Shown one piece after another: positions 27,992 through 36,427 of a DNA stretch of 57,013 nt (within the stretch, counting starts at the first letter, position 1; every line of letters begins with the position of its first letter). This stretch comes from an uncultured Coriobacteriaceae bacterium (GTDB taxonomy: Bacteria > Actinomycetota > Coriobacteriia > Coriobacteriales > Eggerthellaceae): NCBI GenBank assembly GCA_900552365.1, contig URZP01000001.1, positions 1 to 57,013 of the forward strand, written 5' to 3'. The notes below the pieces were generated by a model that searched no databases, had not been told where the DNA came from, and saw nothing but the letters and a program-made list of their open reading frames with translations. A program made the position numbers and the translations under genes.

Positions 27992-28201
27992 TTAGTTTTC
28001 GCCATCCCAGAACAGATCGTTCAAGGTGACGTGCAGGGTTTTGCAAATTGCCACGCATAGGTTGAGCGTGGGGTTGTAGCCGCCTGCCTCGATAAGCCCG
28101 ATGGTCTGTCGCGTGACGCCTACGGCTTCGGCAAGGTCGGTTTGCGAAAGGCCGGCCGCCGCGCGTGCCGCCTTCATGCGAAGATTCTTTTCTCCAGGCA
28201 T
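27992..28201 (-). CDS. Small XRE-family (Cro/CI-type) regulator
   Basis: A 69-residue protein made up almost only of a Cro/CI helix-turn-helix: MKAARAAAGLSQTDLAEAVG, then VTRQTIGLIEAGGYNPTL and LCVAICKTLHVTLNDLF. This compact form is typical of YozG/YgzD-like regulators paired with a membrane protein, as here. AAGGGATC precedes the ATG at 28201. A consensus promoter with a palindrome lies just upstream, suggesting self-regulation. Confidence 0.9.
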   Translation of the reverse strand: MPGEKNLRMKAARAAAGLSQTDLAEAVGVTRQTIGLIEAGGYNPTLNLCVAICKTLHVTLNDLFWDGEN

Positions 28202-28230
28202 GAGATCCCTTTCGTGAATAGACGGATATC

Positions 28231-28276
28231 TGTTGCAACATGACAGAAATATATTGCATCAATTTCGGAATGTCAA
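28231..28276 (-). promoter_or_regulatory. Near-consensus promoter with operator-like palindrome for the XRE operon
   Basis: On the minus strand: -35 TTGACA (28271-28276), a 17 bp spacer and -10 TATATT (28248-28253). The perfect palindrome TGTTGCAACA (28231-28240) sits at the expected start site. TTGCA recurs at 28233, 28254 and 28284. This is one of the strongest promoters in the window by sequence, which suits a gene kept off by its own repressor. Confidence 0.7.
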
Positions 28277-28432
28277 ATATAAATTGCAAAATGAAAGAAA
28301 GAATTGTCGTTTCGAGGGCGCAGCTTGTCGCTCATGCGCCCTCGGCCGCGCTGCCGTGTGCCCATTTGGTGGGAACAGCCTGTGCGGAAGCCCCCTCTTT
28401 TATAATCGGAGTATCCAACGACAAGGATTGAT

Positions 28433-29557
28433 ATGCCGATTACCAAACAAACGAAGCTGGGCATACAAGGCCGCTTGCGCGCACTTGTCGCGGCGCTTCT
28501 TTCGATGTTGCTTGTGCTGGCAGGCACGTGGTCGTTCCCCGCGGCTTTGGGCGAGGACATCGATACCAATCCTCAGCCCGACGAGTTCCAGCAGCGGATC
28601 GAGGACAGCGCGACTGCGTACAACGACGCCATGGCTCGCGTTGACGAGCTGCAGAAGCAGATCGACGAGAACGCTCAGGCCATTGCCGAGCTTGAAGAGA
28701 AAATCCCTCTGCAGAAGGAACGCGCAAGCTCTGCGTGCGTTGACTTGTACAAGGCGCAGCAGGACACGGCTTCCATTCTGGACCTTATCCTGTCCTCCGA
28801 AAGCCTGAGCGATTTCATCACGCGTGTCGACTATTTCAACGCTGTCACACGCTCGAACCTCGAGCAGATCGAGTCGCTTTCCAGCATGCAAGATCAGCTT
28901 CTGCAGGCTCAAGATCAGCTGAATGCCAGCAAGCAGGAAGCTGCTGATCAGGCAGAAGCCGCGCAGGCAGCCCTGCAGCAGGCGCAAAACGCCCGCATCG
29001 AGGCGCAGCGTCGCGCCGTTGAGGAGGCCACGCGCCAGGCCGAGGAAGCCCAGGCTGCCAAAGCTGCGCAGGCTGCTAAGGCCGAGTCTGCCAATTCGCC
29101 TGCTCCTTCCGACTCCGAATCGGACGCGGGTTCTTCTTCGGGCAGCGCCGCCGAGCCTCCTGCGGCTTCTACCGACACCGCCGATTGGTCTTCCGACGAG
29201 GATATCTTCGTCTCCCAGTGGACCGCGCGCATCAACAACTATCTGGCCGGTTCGCCCCTTTCGGGCTATGGCGAGACGTTCGCGCGCGCTGCCTGGACTT
29301 ACGGCGTCGACCCGCGCTGGTCGCCCGCCATCTCGTGCGTCGAAAGCACCAAGGGCGCGTACTGCTTCGCTTCGCACAACGCCTGGGGTTGGGGCTCGGT
29401 TAGCTGGGACTCGTGGGAAGAGGCCATCAACGCGCACGTAGCGGGCCTGGCCCGCGGCTACGGCTACACGCTTACGTATGCCGCTGCGCAGAAGTACTGC
29501 CCGCCCAACGCCGATCACTGGTATAACTCCTGCCTTGCGCAGATGAACAGCATTTAG
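28433..29557 (+). CDS. Secreted coiled-coil cell-wall protein with lysozyme-like C-terminal domain
   Basis: An N-terminal signal sequence (basic start, hydrophobic run at about 16-40 ending near ALGED) is followed by a long coiled coil (about 50-215) of the PcsB/CwlO type, including ILDLILSSESLSDFITRVDY. An Ala/Ser/Pro-rich linker (215-255) leads to a C-terminal domain (about 260-374) with ARAAWTYGVDPRWSPAIS, an ES pair and HNAWGWGS, similar to glucosaminidase or transglycosylase-like domains. Such proteins act outside the membrane in septal or side-wall peptidoglycan turnover. A perfect -10 TATAAT lies at 28401-28406, and AAGG precedes the ATG. The enzyme activity is inferred. Confidence 0.8.
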   Translation: MPITKQTKLGIQGRLRALVAALLSMLLVLAGTWSFPAALGEDIDTNPQPDEFQQRIEDSATAYNDAMARVDELQKQIDENAQAIAELEEKIPLQKERASSACVDLYKAQQDTASILDLILSSESLSDFITRVDYFNAVTRSNLEQIESLSSMQDQLLQAQDQLNASKQEAADQAEAAQAALQQAQNARIEAQRRAVEEATRQAEEAQAAKAAQAAKAESANSPAPSDSESDAGSSSGSAAEPPAASTDTADWSSDEDIFVSQWTARINNYLAGSPLSGYGETFARAAWTYGVDPRWSPAISCVESTKGAYCFASHNAWGWGSVSWDSWEEAINAHVAGLARGYGYTLTYAAAQKYCPPNADHWYNSCLAQMNSI

Positions 29558-29610
29558 CATGCTCGCTCCTGGTTGGCGTGGGTAACCGCCCCATCAGGTG
29601 ATAAAATGAC

Positions 29611-29643
29611 GGGCGCTGTGCATTCGTGCACGGCGCCTGTTTT
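29611..29643 (+). terminator. Hairpin terminator with a TTCG loop, upstream of metG
   Basis: GGGCGC-T-GTGCA (29611-29622), loop TTCG, then TGCAC and GGCGCCT (29627-29638), followed by GTTTT. It most likely ends the wall-protein transcript. A TGATAAAAT extended -10 lies just upstream (29599-29607), so a role as metG leader structure cannot be excluded. Confidence 0.7.
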
Positions 29644-29738
29644 CGTGCATGGCGACCGATCAAACGTCGGCGCCTGCGTATATACGTGCCGCCCTTGCAT
29701 CATTCGCAAGCGTCGCGGCGAAAGAAGGAGCGAATCGC

Positions 29739-31322
29739 ATGTCTAAGGGAATGTACTCGATCACCACGCCCATCTACTACGTGAACGCGGCCCCGCACTT
29801 GGGAACCGCCTACACCACGGTGGCCGCCGATACCGTCGCGCGCTATCAGCGCATGAACGGCTACGACGTCGCCCTGGTCACCGGAATGGACGAGCACGGC
29901 CAGAAGGTCGCCGAAACCGCTGAGGCTCATGGCATGACCCCGCAGGAGTGGTGCGATTCGATGGAGCCCGCATTCCGCGATGCATGGGACCTGCTCAATA
30001 TCACCTACACCGACTTCGTGCGCACCACCGACCCCCGTCAGACGCGCACCGTGCAGCAGTTCTGGCAGAAGCTTTACGACGCCGGCTATCTGTACAAAAG
30101 CGCTTACGAGGGTTGGTACTGCGTTCACGAGGAAACCTATTATGCTGAATCCGACCTGCTGAAGAACGAGGACGGCGAGTTCGTGTGCCCCGACTGCAAG
30201 CGTCCCGTGCGCCGCATGTCCTCGGGCGAGGAGAATTGGTTCTTCAAGCTGTCCGAGTTTCAGGAACCGCTGCTGAAGTACTACGCCGAGCATCCTGATT
30301 TCGTTCGTCCCGAAACTCGCAAGAACGAGATCGTCTCGTTCGTCGAGGGCGGTCTGCAGGACCTGTCCATCAGCCGTTCCACGTTCGATTGGGGCGTTCC
30401 CTTCACCTTCGACGAGGGCCACGTCGCCTACGTTTGGGCTGACGCGCTGCTGGCGTATTTCACCGGTCTTGGCTACGCCGACCCCGAGCGCGGCGACGAG
30501 TTCGATCGTCGTTGGCCCCTTCAGTACCACTTCGTGGGCAAGGACATCACGCGCTTCCACTGCGTGATCTGGCCCGCCATGCTGATGGCTGCTGGTCTGC
30601 CTGTTGCCAACACCGTGTTCGGTCACGGCTTCCTTATGACCAAGGGCGAGAAGATGTCCAAGTCCAAGGGCAACGGCATCATGCCCGCTGACCTGGTCAA
30701 GGTGTACGGCGTCGACGCTTACCGCTACTACTTCATGAGCGACGTCCAGTTCGGTCATGACGGCAACATCTCCATCGAGCGCATGACGCAGGTTTACAAC
30801 GCCGACCTTGCCAACACGTGGGGCAACCTGGTCAGCCGCGTGTGCAACATGGTGAAGAAGTACTACGACTTCAAGGTGCCCCAGGCTCCCGAGTCTGCCG
30901 TCCAGAACCCGCTGCGCGAGATCGCCGAGGGCTTGTACGCCGAGTACGACAAGTGCATGACCGATGTTGACTTCACTGGTGCCGTTGCCGCAGTTCAGAA
31001 GCTTGCTGGCCGCGCCAACCTGTACGTCGAGGAATCGGCTCCGTGGAACCTTGCCAAGTCCGAGGAAACCGCCGGCGAGCTTGCTGCGGTCATTTACAAC
31101 ACCCTCGAGGCCATCCGTATCATCGCACTGTACCTGGCTCCGTTCATGCCCAACACTTCCGCCGAGGTCTTCCGCCGTCTGGGCTTGGGCGACATCGCCG
31201 CCATCACCGACATCGAGGCCGCAACCACGTGGGGCCAGCTGCCCGCCGGCAACACCGTCGAGATCGGCGATCCGCTGTTCCCGCGCCTTGATGTTGACGC
31301 AATCGACCTGGGCATCGAGTAA
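29739..31322 (+). CDS. metG: Methionyl-tRNA synthetase (short form)
   Basis: Class I synthetase that charges tRNA-Met. The HIGH motif is present as PHLGT (19-23), the KMSKS loop at 305-309, and a zinc-knuckle CPDC stands in the connective domain. The anticodon-binding helical domain follows with NTWGNLVSRV. At 527 residues it ends after that domain and lacks the C-terminal tRNA-binding EMAP-like domain of longer MetRS. I chose ATG 29739, preceded by AAGGAG, over a start 30 codons upstream in a region of poor coding character. Confidence 0.95.
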   Translation: MSKGMYSITTPIYYVNAAPHLGTAYTTVAADTVARYQRMNGYDVALVTGMDEHGQKVAETAEAHGMTPQEWCDSMEPAFRDAWDLLNITYTDFVRTTDPRQTRTVQQFWQKLYDAGYLYKSAYEGWYCVHEETYYAESDLLKNEDGEFVCPDCKRPVRRMSSGEENWFFKLSEFQEPLLKYYAEHPDFVRPETRKNEIVSFVEGGLQDLSISRSTFDWGVPFTFDEGHVAYVWADALLAYFTGLGYADPERGDEFDRRWPLQYHFVGKDITRFHCVIWPAMLMAAGLPVANTVFGHGFLMTKGEKMSKSKGNGIMPADLVKVYGVDAYRYYFMSDVQFGHDGNISIERMTQVYNADLANTWGNLVSRVCNMVKKYYDFKVPQAPESAVQNPLREIAEGLYAEYDKCMTDVDFTGAVAAVQKLAGRANLYVEESAPWNLAKSEETAGELAAVIYNTLEAIRIIALYLAPFMPNTSAEVFRRLGLGDIAAITDIEAATTWGQLPAGNTVEIGDPLFPRLDVDAIDLGIE

Positions 31323-31330
31323 GCGCGAAC

Positions 31331-32416
31331 GTGGACGAGTTCGATCAGCCCAGCTTCTACGACGCGCTGTATCGTCAGAAGCGCAAGCACGGGAAGTTCC
31401 GCTTCGTCCTTCCGCCCAAGGCGGAAGGACCGATAGCCGATACGCATGCCCATGTTCACCTGCTGCCCGATCCGCCGTTGGCGTTTGCTCGGGCGGCAGT
31501 GTGGGGCATCGACTTCGTGTGCAACATCATTGATATCCATGGCGGCGAGCCTGCGACGTTCGACAAGTTGGACGGCTGGCTTGATGAGGCTACGTCGCGC
31601 ATTCCGCAGTTGCTTGACGACACGCAGGATGTTGTTGCCGCAGGTGGTAGTGAGGCGACGTCAAGCCATTTCCCGGAGGGGGACGACTTGACCGCGTTCG
31701 CCCCTGCGTGCCCCGACGTGAGCGAACTTCGTGTGCCGCGCGTGCGCTTGGCGGTTGGATGCCATCCGCATAACGCCAGCCATTATGACGAAGCGCTTGA
31801 GGTTGCGCTGCTTGAGCGTCTTGCCGACCCGCGTGTGTGCGCTATCGGCGAGATCGGTCTTGATTACCACTACGATCTGTCGCCGCGCGACGTTCAGCGC
31901 GATGTGTTCCGTCGTCAGCTTCGCCTTGCCCACAAAACGGGGCTTCCCGTGGCGCTTCATATCCGCGAGGCGCATGACGAGGCGTTTCAGATTCTTCAGG
32001 AAGAGGGATTGCCCAAGGCGGGCGTGCTTCTGCATTGCTTCGATCTTGATTGGGAAACGCTTGAGCCGTGGGTGAACGCCGGGTGTTATGTTGCGTTCGG
32101 CGGAGCGCTTACGTTCAAGAAAGCCGACTACACGCGCGACGCCGCGGTGCGTGCGCCCATGAGCTTGCTGCTTACCGAGACGGATTCGCCGTACATGACG
32201 CCCGAGCCTATGCGCGGCATGGTGTGCGAGCCGTTCCATACGCTGTTCACGGCTGATTGCCTGGCCGAAGCTCGCGTTTCGGCGGACGAAGGCGCTGATG
32301 CAGGCGATATTTTCGCAGCTAAGGCACGGGTTCTCGCCCAGCTGCACGACAATGCGCTTGCGTTGCTCGACCGACAGCCCACCTTGTGGCAGCTTGAACG
32401 GGCGGCGCTTCAATAA
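31331..32416 (+). CDS. tatD: TatD-family metal-dependent DNase
   Basis: TIM-barrel hydrolase of the TatD family, with the metal ligands DTHAHVHL near residue 37, GEIGLDYHYD, LHIREAHDEAF, LHCFD and TETDSPYMTPEP. Members act as 3'-5' DNA exonucleases or deoxyribonucleases. A loop of about 50 residues between the first motif and the VGCHPHNA segment makes it longer (361 aa) than the usual 260. The GTG start at 31331 lies 8 bp after metG. metG-tatD adjacency is a common arrangement, often with rsmA nearby, as here. Confidence 0.9.
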   Translation: MDEFDQPSFYDALYRQKRKHGKFRFVLPPKAEGPIADTHAHVHLLPDPPLAFARAAVWGIDFVCNIIDIHGGEPATFDKLDGWLDEATSRIPQLLDDTQDVVAAGGSEATSSHFPEGDDLTAFAPACPDVSELRVPRVRLAVGCHPHNASHYDEALEVALLERLADPRVCAIGEIGLDYHYDLSPRDVQRDVFRRQLRLAHKTGLPVALHIREAHDEAFQILQEEGLPKAGVLLHCFDLDWETLEPWVNAGCYVAFGGALTFKKADYTRDAAVRAPMSLLLTETDSPYMTPEPMRGMVCEPFHTLFTADCLAEARVSADEGADAGDIFAAKARVLAQLHDNALALLDRQPTLWQLERAALQ

Positions 32417-32493
32417 CGATTCCAACAGGTTGCCGCCGGCCTTGGGGCTTGGCGGCAATCGATTCAGATGTGGTTCCAGAGAGGGAAAACTGC

Positions 32494-33363
32494 ATGAAAC
32501 GACTGATCATAGTGGGTTCGCCCAGGTCGAACGGCCGCAGCGCCCATTTGGCGGAGATGCTGTTCGAGGCATGCATCGACGAGTGCCCCGATGACGAGGT
32601 CTCGCTGGCTCCCGTGTCCGAGCTTGCCATCTCGGCGTGTGTGGGATGCGACGGCTGCAAGAACAGCGAGGGCCATGCGTGCGTCTTCGAGGACGACATG
32701 GACGAGATCCGCGAGATTCTTGACGAGTCCGACGAGCTGATCGTTGTTTCGCCGGTGTATTTCTCGGGCGCTCCCGCCCCGATGAAGGCCTTGCTTGATA
32801 GGTTGCAGCCCTACTTCTGGACCTGGGAAGCCGGCGGCAACCGTCGTCCCATGACCTTGCATATCATCGGCGAGGGTGCGGGCCCGAACGGTTATGACGC
32901 GCTGATCGACGAGGTTCGCGCGGCGGGCGCCGTGGCCGGTTTCCGCTTGGATCGCATTGTCGACTGGGTGGGCAAGATCGATGCCGACGGCCAGATCACG
33001 GCCGAAGGCGAGGAATACGTGCCCGAAGGCCGCAAGGTCGGCTTCGCGCGCATCGCTGCGGACGACATCGAGAGCATTCACGTCGTTCACGCTGAGAACC
33101 TTCGTCAGGCGCGCAAGGCGAAAAAGGCCGAGAAAGCCACAGGCACAAAGCCCCAGGCCGGCAAGCAGGCGGGGAGGGGTGTCGCTTCTGCAGATGCCTC
33201 TTCGGATGCGAAGCCCGAGTCTCAGCCTGCGAATGCCGACGATAGGAACGCCCCCGGCGTGCAGAACGCTCAGGGTCGCCCCAAGCTGAACATCCATTCA
33301 ACCTCGAAGAACCAGGGCAAGCGCGGTTCGGGCCCGTCGGGGAAGCGAGGCGGCCGTGGTTAG
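32494..33363 (+). CDS. Flavodoxin-like NAD(P)H:FMN oxidoreductase with basic disordered tail
   Basis: Residues 1 to about 190 form a flavodoxin-like reductase fold: RLIIVGSPRSNGRSAHLAE binds FMN phosphate, CVGCDGC is typical of the multimeric NADPH-dependent reductase subgroup, and VVSPVYFSGAPAPMKALLDR follows. The last 90 residues are low-complexity (Ala, Lys, Ser, Pro) and end with GKRGSGPSGKRGGRG, a strongly basic RGG-like tail not usual for this family. I chose ATG 32494, preceded by AGAGGGAAA. The gene overlaps rsmA by 8 bp. Confidence 0.82.
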   Translation: MKRLIIVGSPRSNGRSAHLAEMLFEACIDECPDDEVSLAPVSELAISACVGCDGCKNSEGHACVFEDDMDEIREILDESDELIVVSPVYFSGAPAPMKALLDRLQPYFWTWEAGGNRRPMTLHIIGEGAGPNGYDALIDEVRAAGAVAGFRLDRIVDWVGKIDADGQITAEGEEYVPEGRKVGFARIAADDIESIHVVHAENLRQARKAKKAEKATGTKPQAGKQAGRGVASADASSDAKPESQPANADDRNAPGVQNAQGRPKLNIHSTSKNQGKRGSGPSGKRGGRG

Positions 33364-34288
33364 TTCCGAGAGGCTTTCATCGCTTGCCGCCGTGGGTGCC
33401 ACGCGTGAGGTCCTTCAGGCGCATGGGTTGGCTACGAAGCATGCGCTTGGTCAGAACTTCCTGGTCAATGACGATGTCATCAAGAAGATCGCCGATCTTG
33501 CGGGCTTGGTGCCGGATGATTTCGTTTTGGAGGTTGGCCCGGGTATCGGAACGCTCACCGAGGCTTTGCTGAAGTGCAGCGGTCATGTGATTTCGATTGA
33601 GCGCGACCGCGACCTTCCTGCGGTGCTGGAAGGAACGCTGGCCGAATGGGCCGATCGTTTCGCGCTTATCCAGAAAGACGCGCTTGACCTGCAGGAAACC
33701 GATCTTGATGCGGTTTGTTCGCAGCTGGGTCTTTCTGCGGACGAGCGTCCGAACAAGTTCGTCTCGAACCTTCCGTACGCGGTGGCCGCAACCATCATCC
33801 TTGACTTCTTTGAGCGCTTCTCGTTTGTGGACAGCGCCACGGTCATGGTCCAGCGCGAGGTGGGCGAGCGTATCATGGCGATGCCCGGAACCAAGAACTA
33901 CGGCGCTTACACGGTGAAGCTGTCGTTGTTTGCCAAACCCGTTGACAAGTTCTTGGTGTCGCCCGGGAATTTCTTCCCGCCGCCCCACGTTGAGAGTATG
34001 GTGGTCAGGCTCGATCGTCATCAGGTGGTCGATGCGGACGGCAGTGCTTTGTCGCCCGAGCAGCGCGCGGCTGCGTGCGTTATGGCCGATGCCTCGTTCA
34101 CGAACAGGCGCAAGACCATCGCGAACTCCTGCAAGGCGTATTTCGCCAGCCGCGGGGATGATGTTGCGACGAAGGCGTTGCCCCAGATGTTCGCCACATG
34201 CGGTATCGAGCCGTCTCGCCGCGGCGAGACGCTTTCGCAGGCCGAGTTCGTTGCGTTGGGTAAGGCGTATCTTGCCCTGGAGCGCTGA
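33356..34288 (+). CDS. rsmA: 16S rRNA (adenine-1518/1519-N6)-dimethyltransferase RsmA
   Basis: KsgA/RsmA dimethylates two adjacent adenines in helix 45 of 16S rRNA, a late check on small-subunit assembly. Motifs are KHALGQNFLVNDDV, the SAM loop EVGPGIGTLTEAL, the catalytic VSNLPYAVA (NLPY) and the PGNFFPPPHVES segment. The 310-residue length is slightly above usual. It starts with GTG inside the 3' end of the flavoprotein gene. Confidence 0.94.
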   Translation: MVSSERLSSLAAVGATREVLQAHGLATKHALGQNFLVNDDVIKKIADLAGLVPDDFVLEVGPGIGTLTEALLKCSGHVISIERDRDLPAVLEGTLAEWADRFALIQKDALDLQETDLDAVCSQLGLSADERPNKFVSNLPYAVAATIILDFFERFSFVDSATVMVQREVGERIMAMPGTKNYGAYTVKLSLFAKPVDKFLVSPGNFFPPPHVESMVVRLDRHQVVDADGSALSPEQRAAACVMADASFTNRRKTIANSCKAYFASRGDDVATKALPQMFATCGIEPSRRGETLSQAEFVALGKAYLALER

Positions 34289-34410
34289 TTCGAGGCGCTG
34301 GCGCCGGGCTTCAAGTTAGCCGTTTTTCACAAGTTACTGGTCAGAGATTCCTGTGGTGGGGTGCGCTTTCGTGCCTTGATATGGGGTTTCCATGATGTTC
34401 GCAACTTGCG

Positions 34411-34419
34411 TGTTAGAAT
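34411..34419 (+). promoter_or_regulatory. Extended -10 promoter of veg
   Basis: TGTTAGAAT matches the extended -10 pattern TGnTAnAAT, 40 bp before the veg ATG. No clear -35 is present. Confidence 0.45.
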
Positions 34420-34458
34420 TCCGAACGATTGTTTTCGTACCGCAGAAAGAAGCACAGC

Positions 34459-34812
34459 ATGGATTTGGAGCAGCAGGCAAATCTCGTTAATACCATTCAC
34501 GACACGCTTAGCAACTACGTTGACCAGCGCCTGAAGGTTCGCGCGAACATGGGTCGCTCGAAGATCGTCGAGAGCGAGGGCGTCCTTACGCAGGTTCACC
34601 CCCGTCTGTTCGTGATGGAAGTCGATCGCAAGCGCGGCCGCACCGCCCGTCAGTCGTATCAGTACGTTGATATTCTTACCGGCGCCGTTGAGCTTTCTCA
34701 GAACGGCGAGCCCATCTTCGAGCCGTTCGTTCCTCAGGCCGAAGAGGACGAGCTTGGTACTGCTTCTTCCGACGCTTCTGAAGAGGCTCCCGAGGAAGAA
34801 GTTCTTGCTTAG
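34459..34812 (+). CDS. veg: Veg family protein
   Basis: A 117-residue protein whose first 80 residues match the Veg family (DUF1021) pattern: a short helix, then LKVRANMGRSKIVESEGVL, HPRLFVMEVD and SYQYVDILTGAVEL. Veg is linked to biofilm formation in Bacillus and commonly follows ksgA/rsmA, as here; its molecular role is unclear. The C-terminal 30 residues are acidic. I chose ATG 34459 with AGAAAGAAG upstream. Confidence 0.85.
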   Translation: MDLEQQANLVNTIHDTLSNYVDQRLKVRANMGRSKIVESEGVLTQVHPRLFVMEVDRKRGRTARQSYQYVDILTGAVELSQNGEPIFEPFVPQAEEDELGTASSDASEEAPEEEVLA

Positions 34813-34905
34813 CGCGTAGGGTTCTTTTGAAGACGCGGCACCTTGTTTGACAAAACGGGGAGCAAACCGCACAATACTTTCTTGCGCAGGACAGCGCATT
34901 TACGT

Positions 34906-34981
34906 GGGGATGTAGCTCAGCTGGGAGAGCATTACGTTCGCAACGTAGGGGTCGTGGGTTCGAATCCCATCATCTCCACCA
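34906..34981 (+). tRNA. tRNA-Ala (anticodon CGC)
   Basis: A full cloverleaf can be drawn: acceptor GGGGATG with CATCTCC, D arm GCTC/GAGC, anticodon stem TTACG/CGTAG with loop TTCGCAA (anticodon CGC at 34939-34941), T arm GTGGG-TTCGAAT-CCCAT. CCA is encoded. The third acceptor pair is G-U, the identity element of tRNA-Ala. It reads the GCG codon. Confidence 0.96.
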
Positions 34982-34991
34982 CGGAAACTGC

Positions 34992-35022
34992 AGGTCAGGG
35001 GGTTATTCCTCCTGACCTTTTT
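34992..35022 (+). terminator. Terminator after tRNA-Ala
   Basis: AGGTCAGGGGG (34992-35002), loop TTATT, then CCTCCTGACCT (35008-35018), followed by T residues; 11 pairs with one G-T. Confidence 0.85.
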
Positions 35023-35144
35023 CTTTACGGGAAGGCATTTTTCGCCTCCGTCTGCAAACCGCGTGCGAACGATACGCGAAAGCGCGGTCTTGTTGGGGGA
35101 TCGCGGCTAAGTCGCAGCGCTTCCGGGCAATCGGGAGTTAATGA

Positions 35145-36362
35145 GTGAAAGGTCGAATCGCGCATATGAATGAGGGCGCTTCTTCGAAATCGTCGAACGG
35201 GCTGGTTTGGCTTCTTGCCGTGTGCTGCTTCATCTTGGGCAGCGCTCAGCAGTATCTGTTGGGCGTGCCTGACCAAATCGCTTCCGATACCGGCGTCTCG
35301 CTTTCGGCGATCAGCCTTCTTATGACGGCGTATGCACTGGTCAATGCCTTACTTGCGCCAGTTGCCATCATGGTTACGGCGAAGTGGTCGCAGCGCAGGC
35401 AGCTTATTGGGGGCATGGTACTTATTGTTGCCGGTTTGGCTTTGATGGGTTTGACGAACAACTTCGGCCTGCTCATCTTCTCGCGCGGCCTTGTCGGCTT
35501 GGGTAACGGCGTCTTTGTGGTAACCGCTTACGCGCTTGCGCAGTCGCTGGCGGCTCCCGGCAAGCAGGCGTCCGCTATGGCGGATGTTGCACTGGGCTTC
35601 AGCGCCTCGTCGGTTTTGGCCATGCCCATCGCTCGCGCCCTTCGCGACATCATCAGCTGGCATTCTGCCTATTTGGCGCTCGCTGTGCTCGGCGTGGTGG
35701 GCATCGCGGCCGTCATGCGTTTGATTCCCGAGATCAAATCCGCCAACGCCTCGTCTTCGGCCAAGGATCGCTTGACGCCGCTTGCCAACAAGGCGGTCGT
35801 ATCGGCGCTGGCCGGATCGCTGTTCGTCTTCATGGCCTTCAGCGTGTTCTACACCTACATCACCCCGTTTATCGACACGGCCATGCCCGAGCTGGGTTCG
35901 GGCACCAGCGTTGTCCTGTTCGGCCTGGGAATCATGAGCCTGATCGGTACGAAGCTTTGCGGCGTCATCGCCGACCGCTTCAGCCCGCGCACGGCTATCG
36001 AGTTCTGCCTGGTCTCCATCGCGCTTATGCTTGCGGCGACATTCGCGCTTGAAGGCGCCGGCTGCGGCGTTATTCCGCCGTTGCTGCTGTGGATGGGCGC
36101 GGCGTGGATGTTCGTCCCTGTCCAAAACGTGGTGCTAACCGACCTTGCCGGCGAGGGTTCGGCCATGGCTCTTTCGCTTTCGAATTCCTTCATGCAGATG
36201 GGCAACGCGCTTGGTGCGCCCATCGCAGGTATGGTCATTGCGGTTGCTCCCGTTATGGTCTTGCCGTTGGTTGCCGTTCCCTTCATTTTAGGCGCGTTCG
36301 GCTTTGAGGAGTTCGCGTTTCGAAAGGGACAGTTGCCCCGTCGTTCGGGGAAGAGGGCGTAA
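35145..36362 (+). CDS. MFS transporter (copy 1 of a paralogous pair)
   Basis: A 405-residue permease with 12 predicted membrane helices of the major facilitator superfamily (DHA1/AraJ-like). It opens with LVWLLAVCCFILGSAQQYLL, and the central APGKQASAMADVALGFS segment is shared almost unchanged with the second copy at 37.8-39.0 kb. The substrate cannot be read; drug or small-metabolite export is usual for the family. GTG 35145 has GGGAG 8 bp upstream; ATG 35166 is an alternative. A tRNA terminator lies upstream, so it has its own promoter, not identified. Confidence 0.85.
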   Translation: MKGRIAHMNEGASSKSSNGLVWLLAVCCFILGSAQQYLLGVPDQIASDTGVSLSAISLLMTAYALVNALLAPVAIMVTAKWSQRRQLIGGMVLIVAGLALMGLTNNFGLLIFSRGLVGLGNGVFVVTAYALAQSLAAPGKQASAMADVALGFSASSVLAMPIARALRDIISWHSAYLALAVLGVVGIAAVMRLIPEIKSANASSSAKDRLTPLANKAVVSALAGSLFVFMAFSVFYTYITPFIDTAMPELGSGTSVVLFGLGIMSLIGTKLCGVIADRFSPRTAIEFCLVSIALMLAATFALEGAGCGVIPPLLLWMGAAWMFVPVQNVVLTDLAGEGSAMALSLSNSFMQMGNALGAPIAGMVIAVAPVMVLPLVAVPFILGAFGFEEFAFRKGQLPRRSGKRA

Positions 36363-36393
36363 AGCCGCAGTTTGCGGGCCCGCGGCTTGTTTG
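36362..36393. terminator. Hairpin between convergent MFS and LRR genes
   Basis: AAGCCGC (36362-36368) pairs with GCGGCTT (36382-36388), followed by GTTT. It lies between two convergent stop codons and could end both transcripts; the T-tract is weak. Confidence 0.5.
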
Positions 36394-36427
36394 GTGCTAG
36401 CGTGCGGCTGCCTGGTTGTTTGCGGGA

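Noticed and set aside
29558..29738. T-box or SAM riboswitch before metG
   Set aside because: Only a simple hairpin with a T-run is visible; no conserved riboswitch core.
34906..34981. tRNA-Ala as an integration site for a mobile element
   Set aside because: No integrase gene and no direct repeat of the tRNA 3' end were seen downstream; flanking genes have host-like composition.
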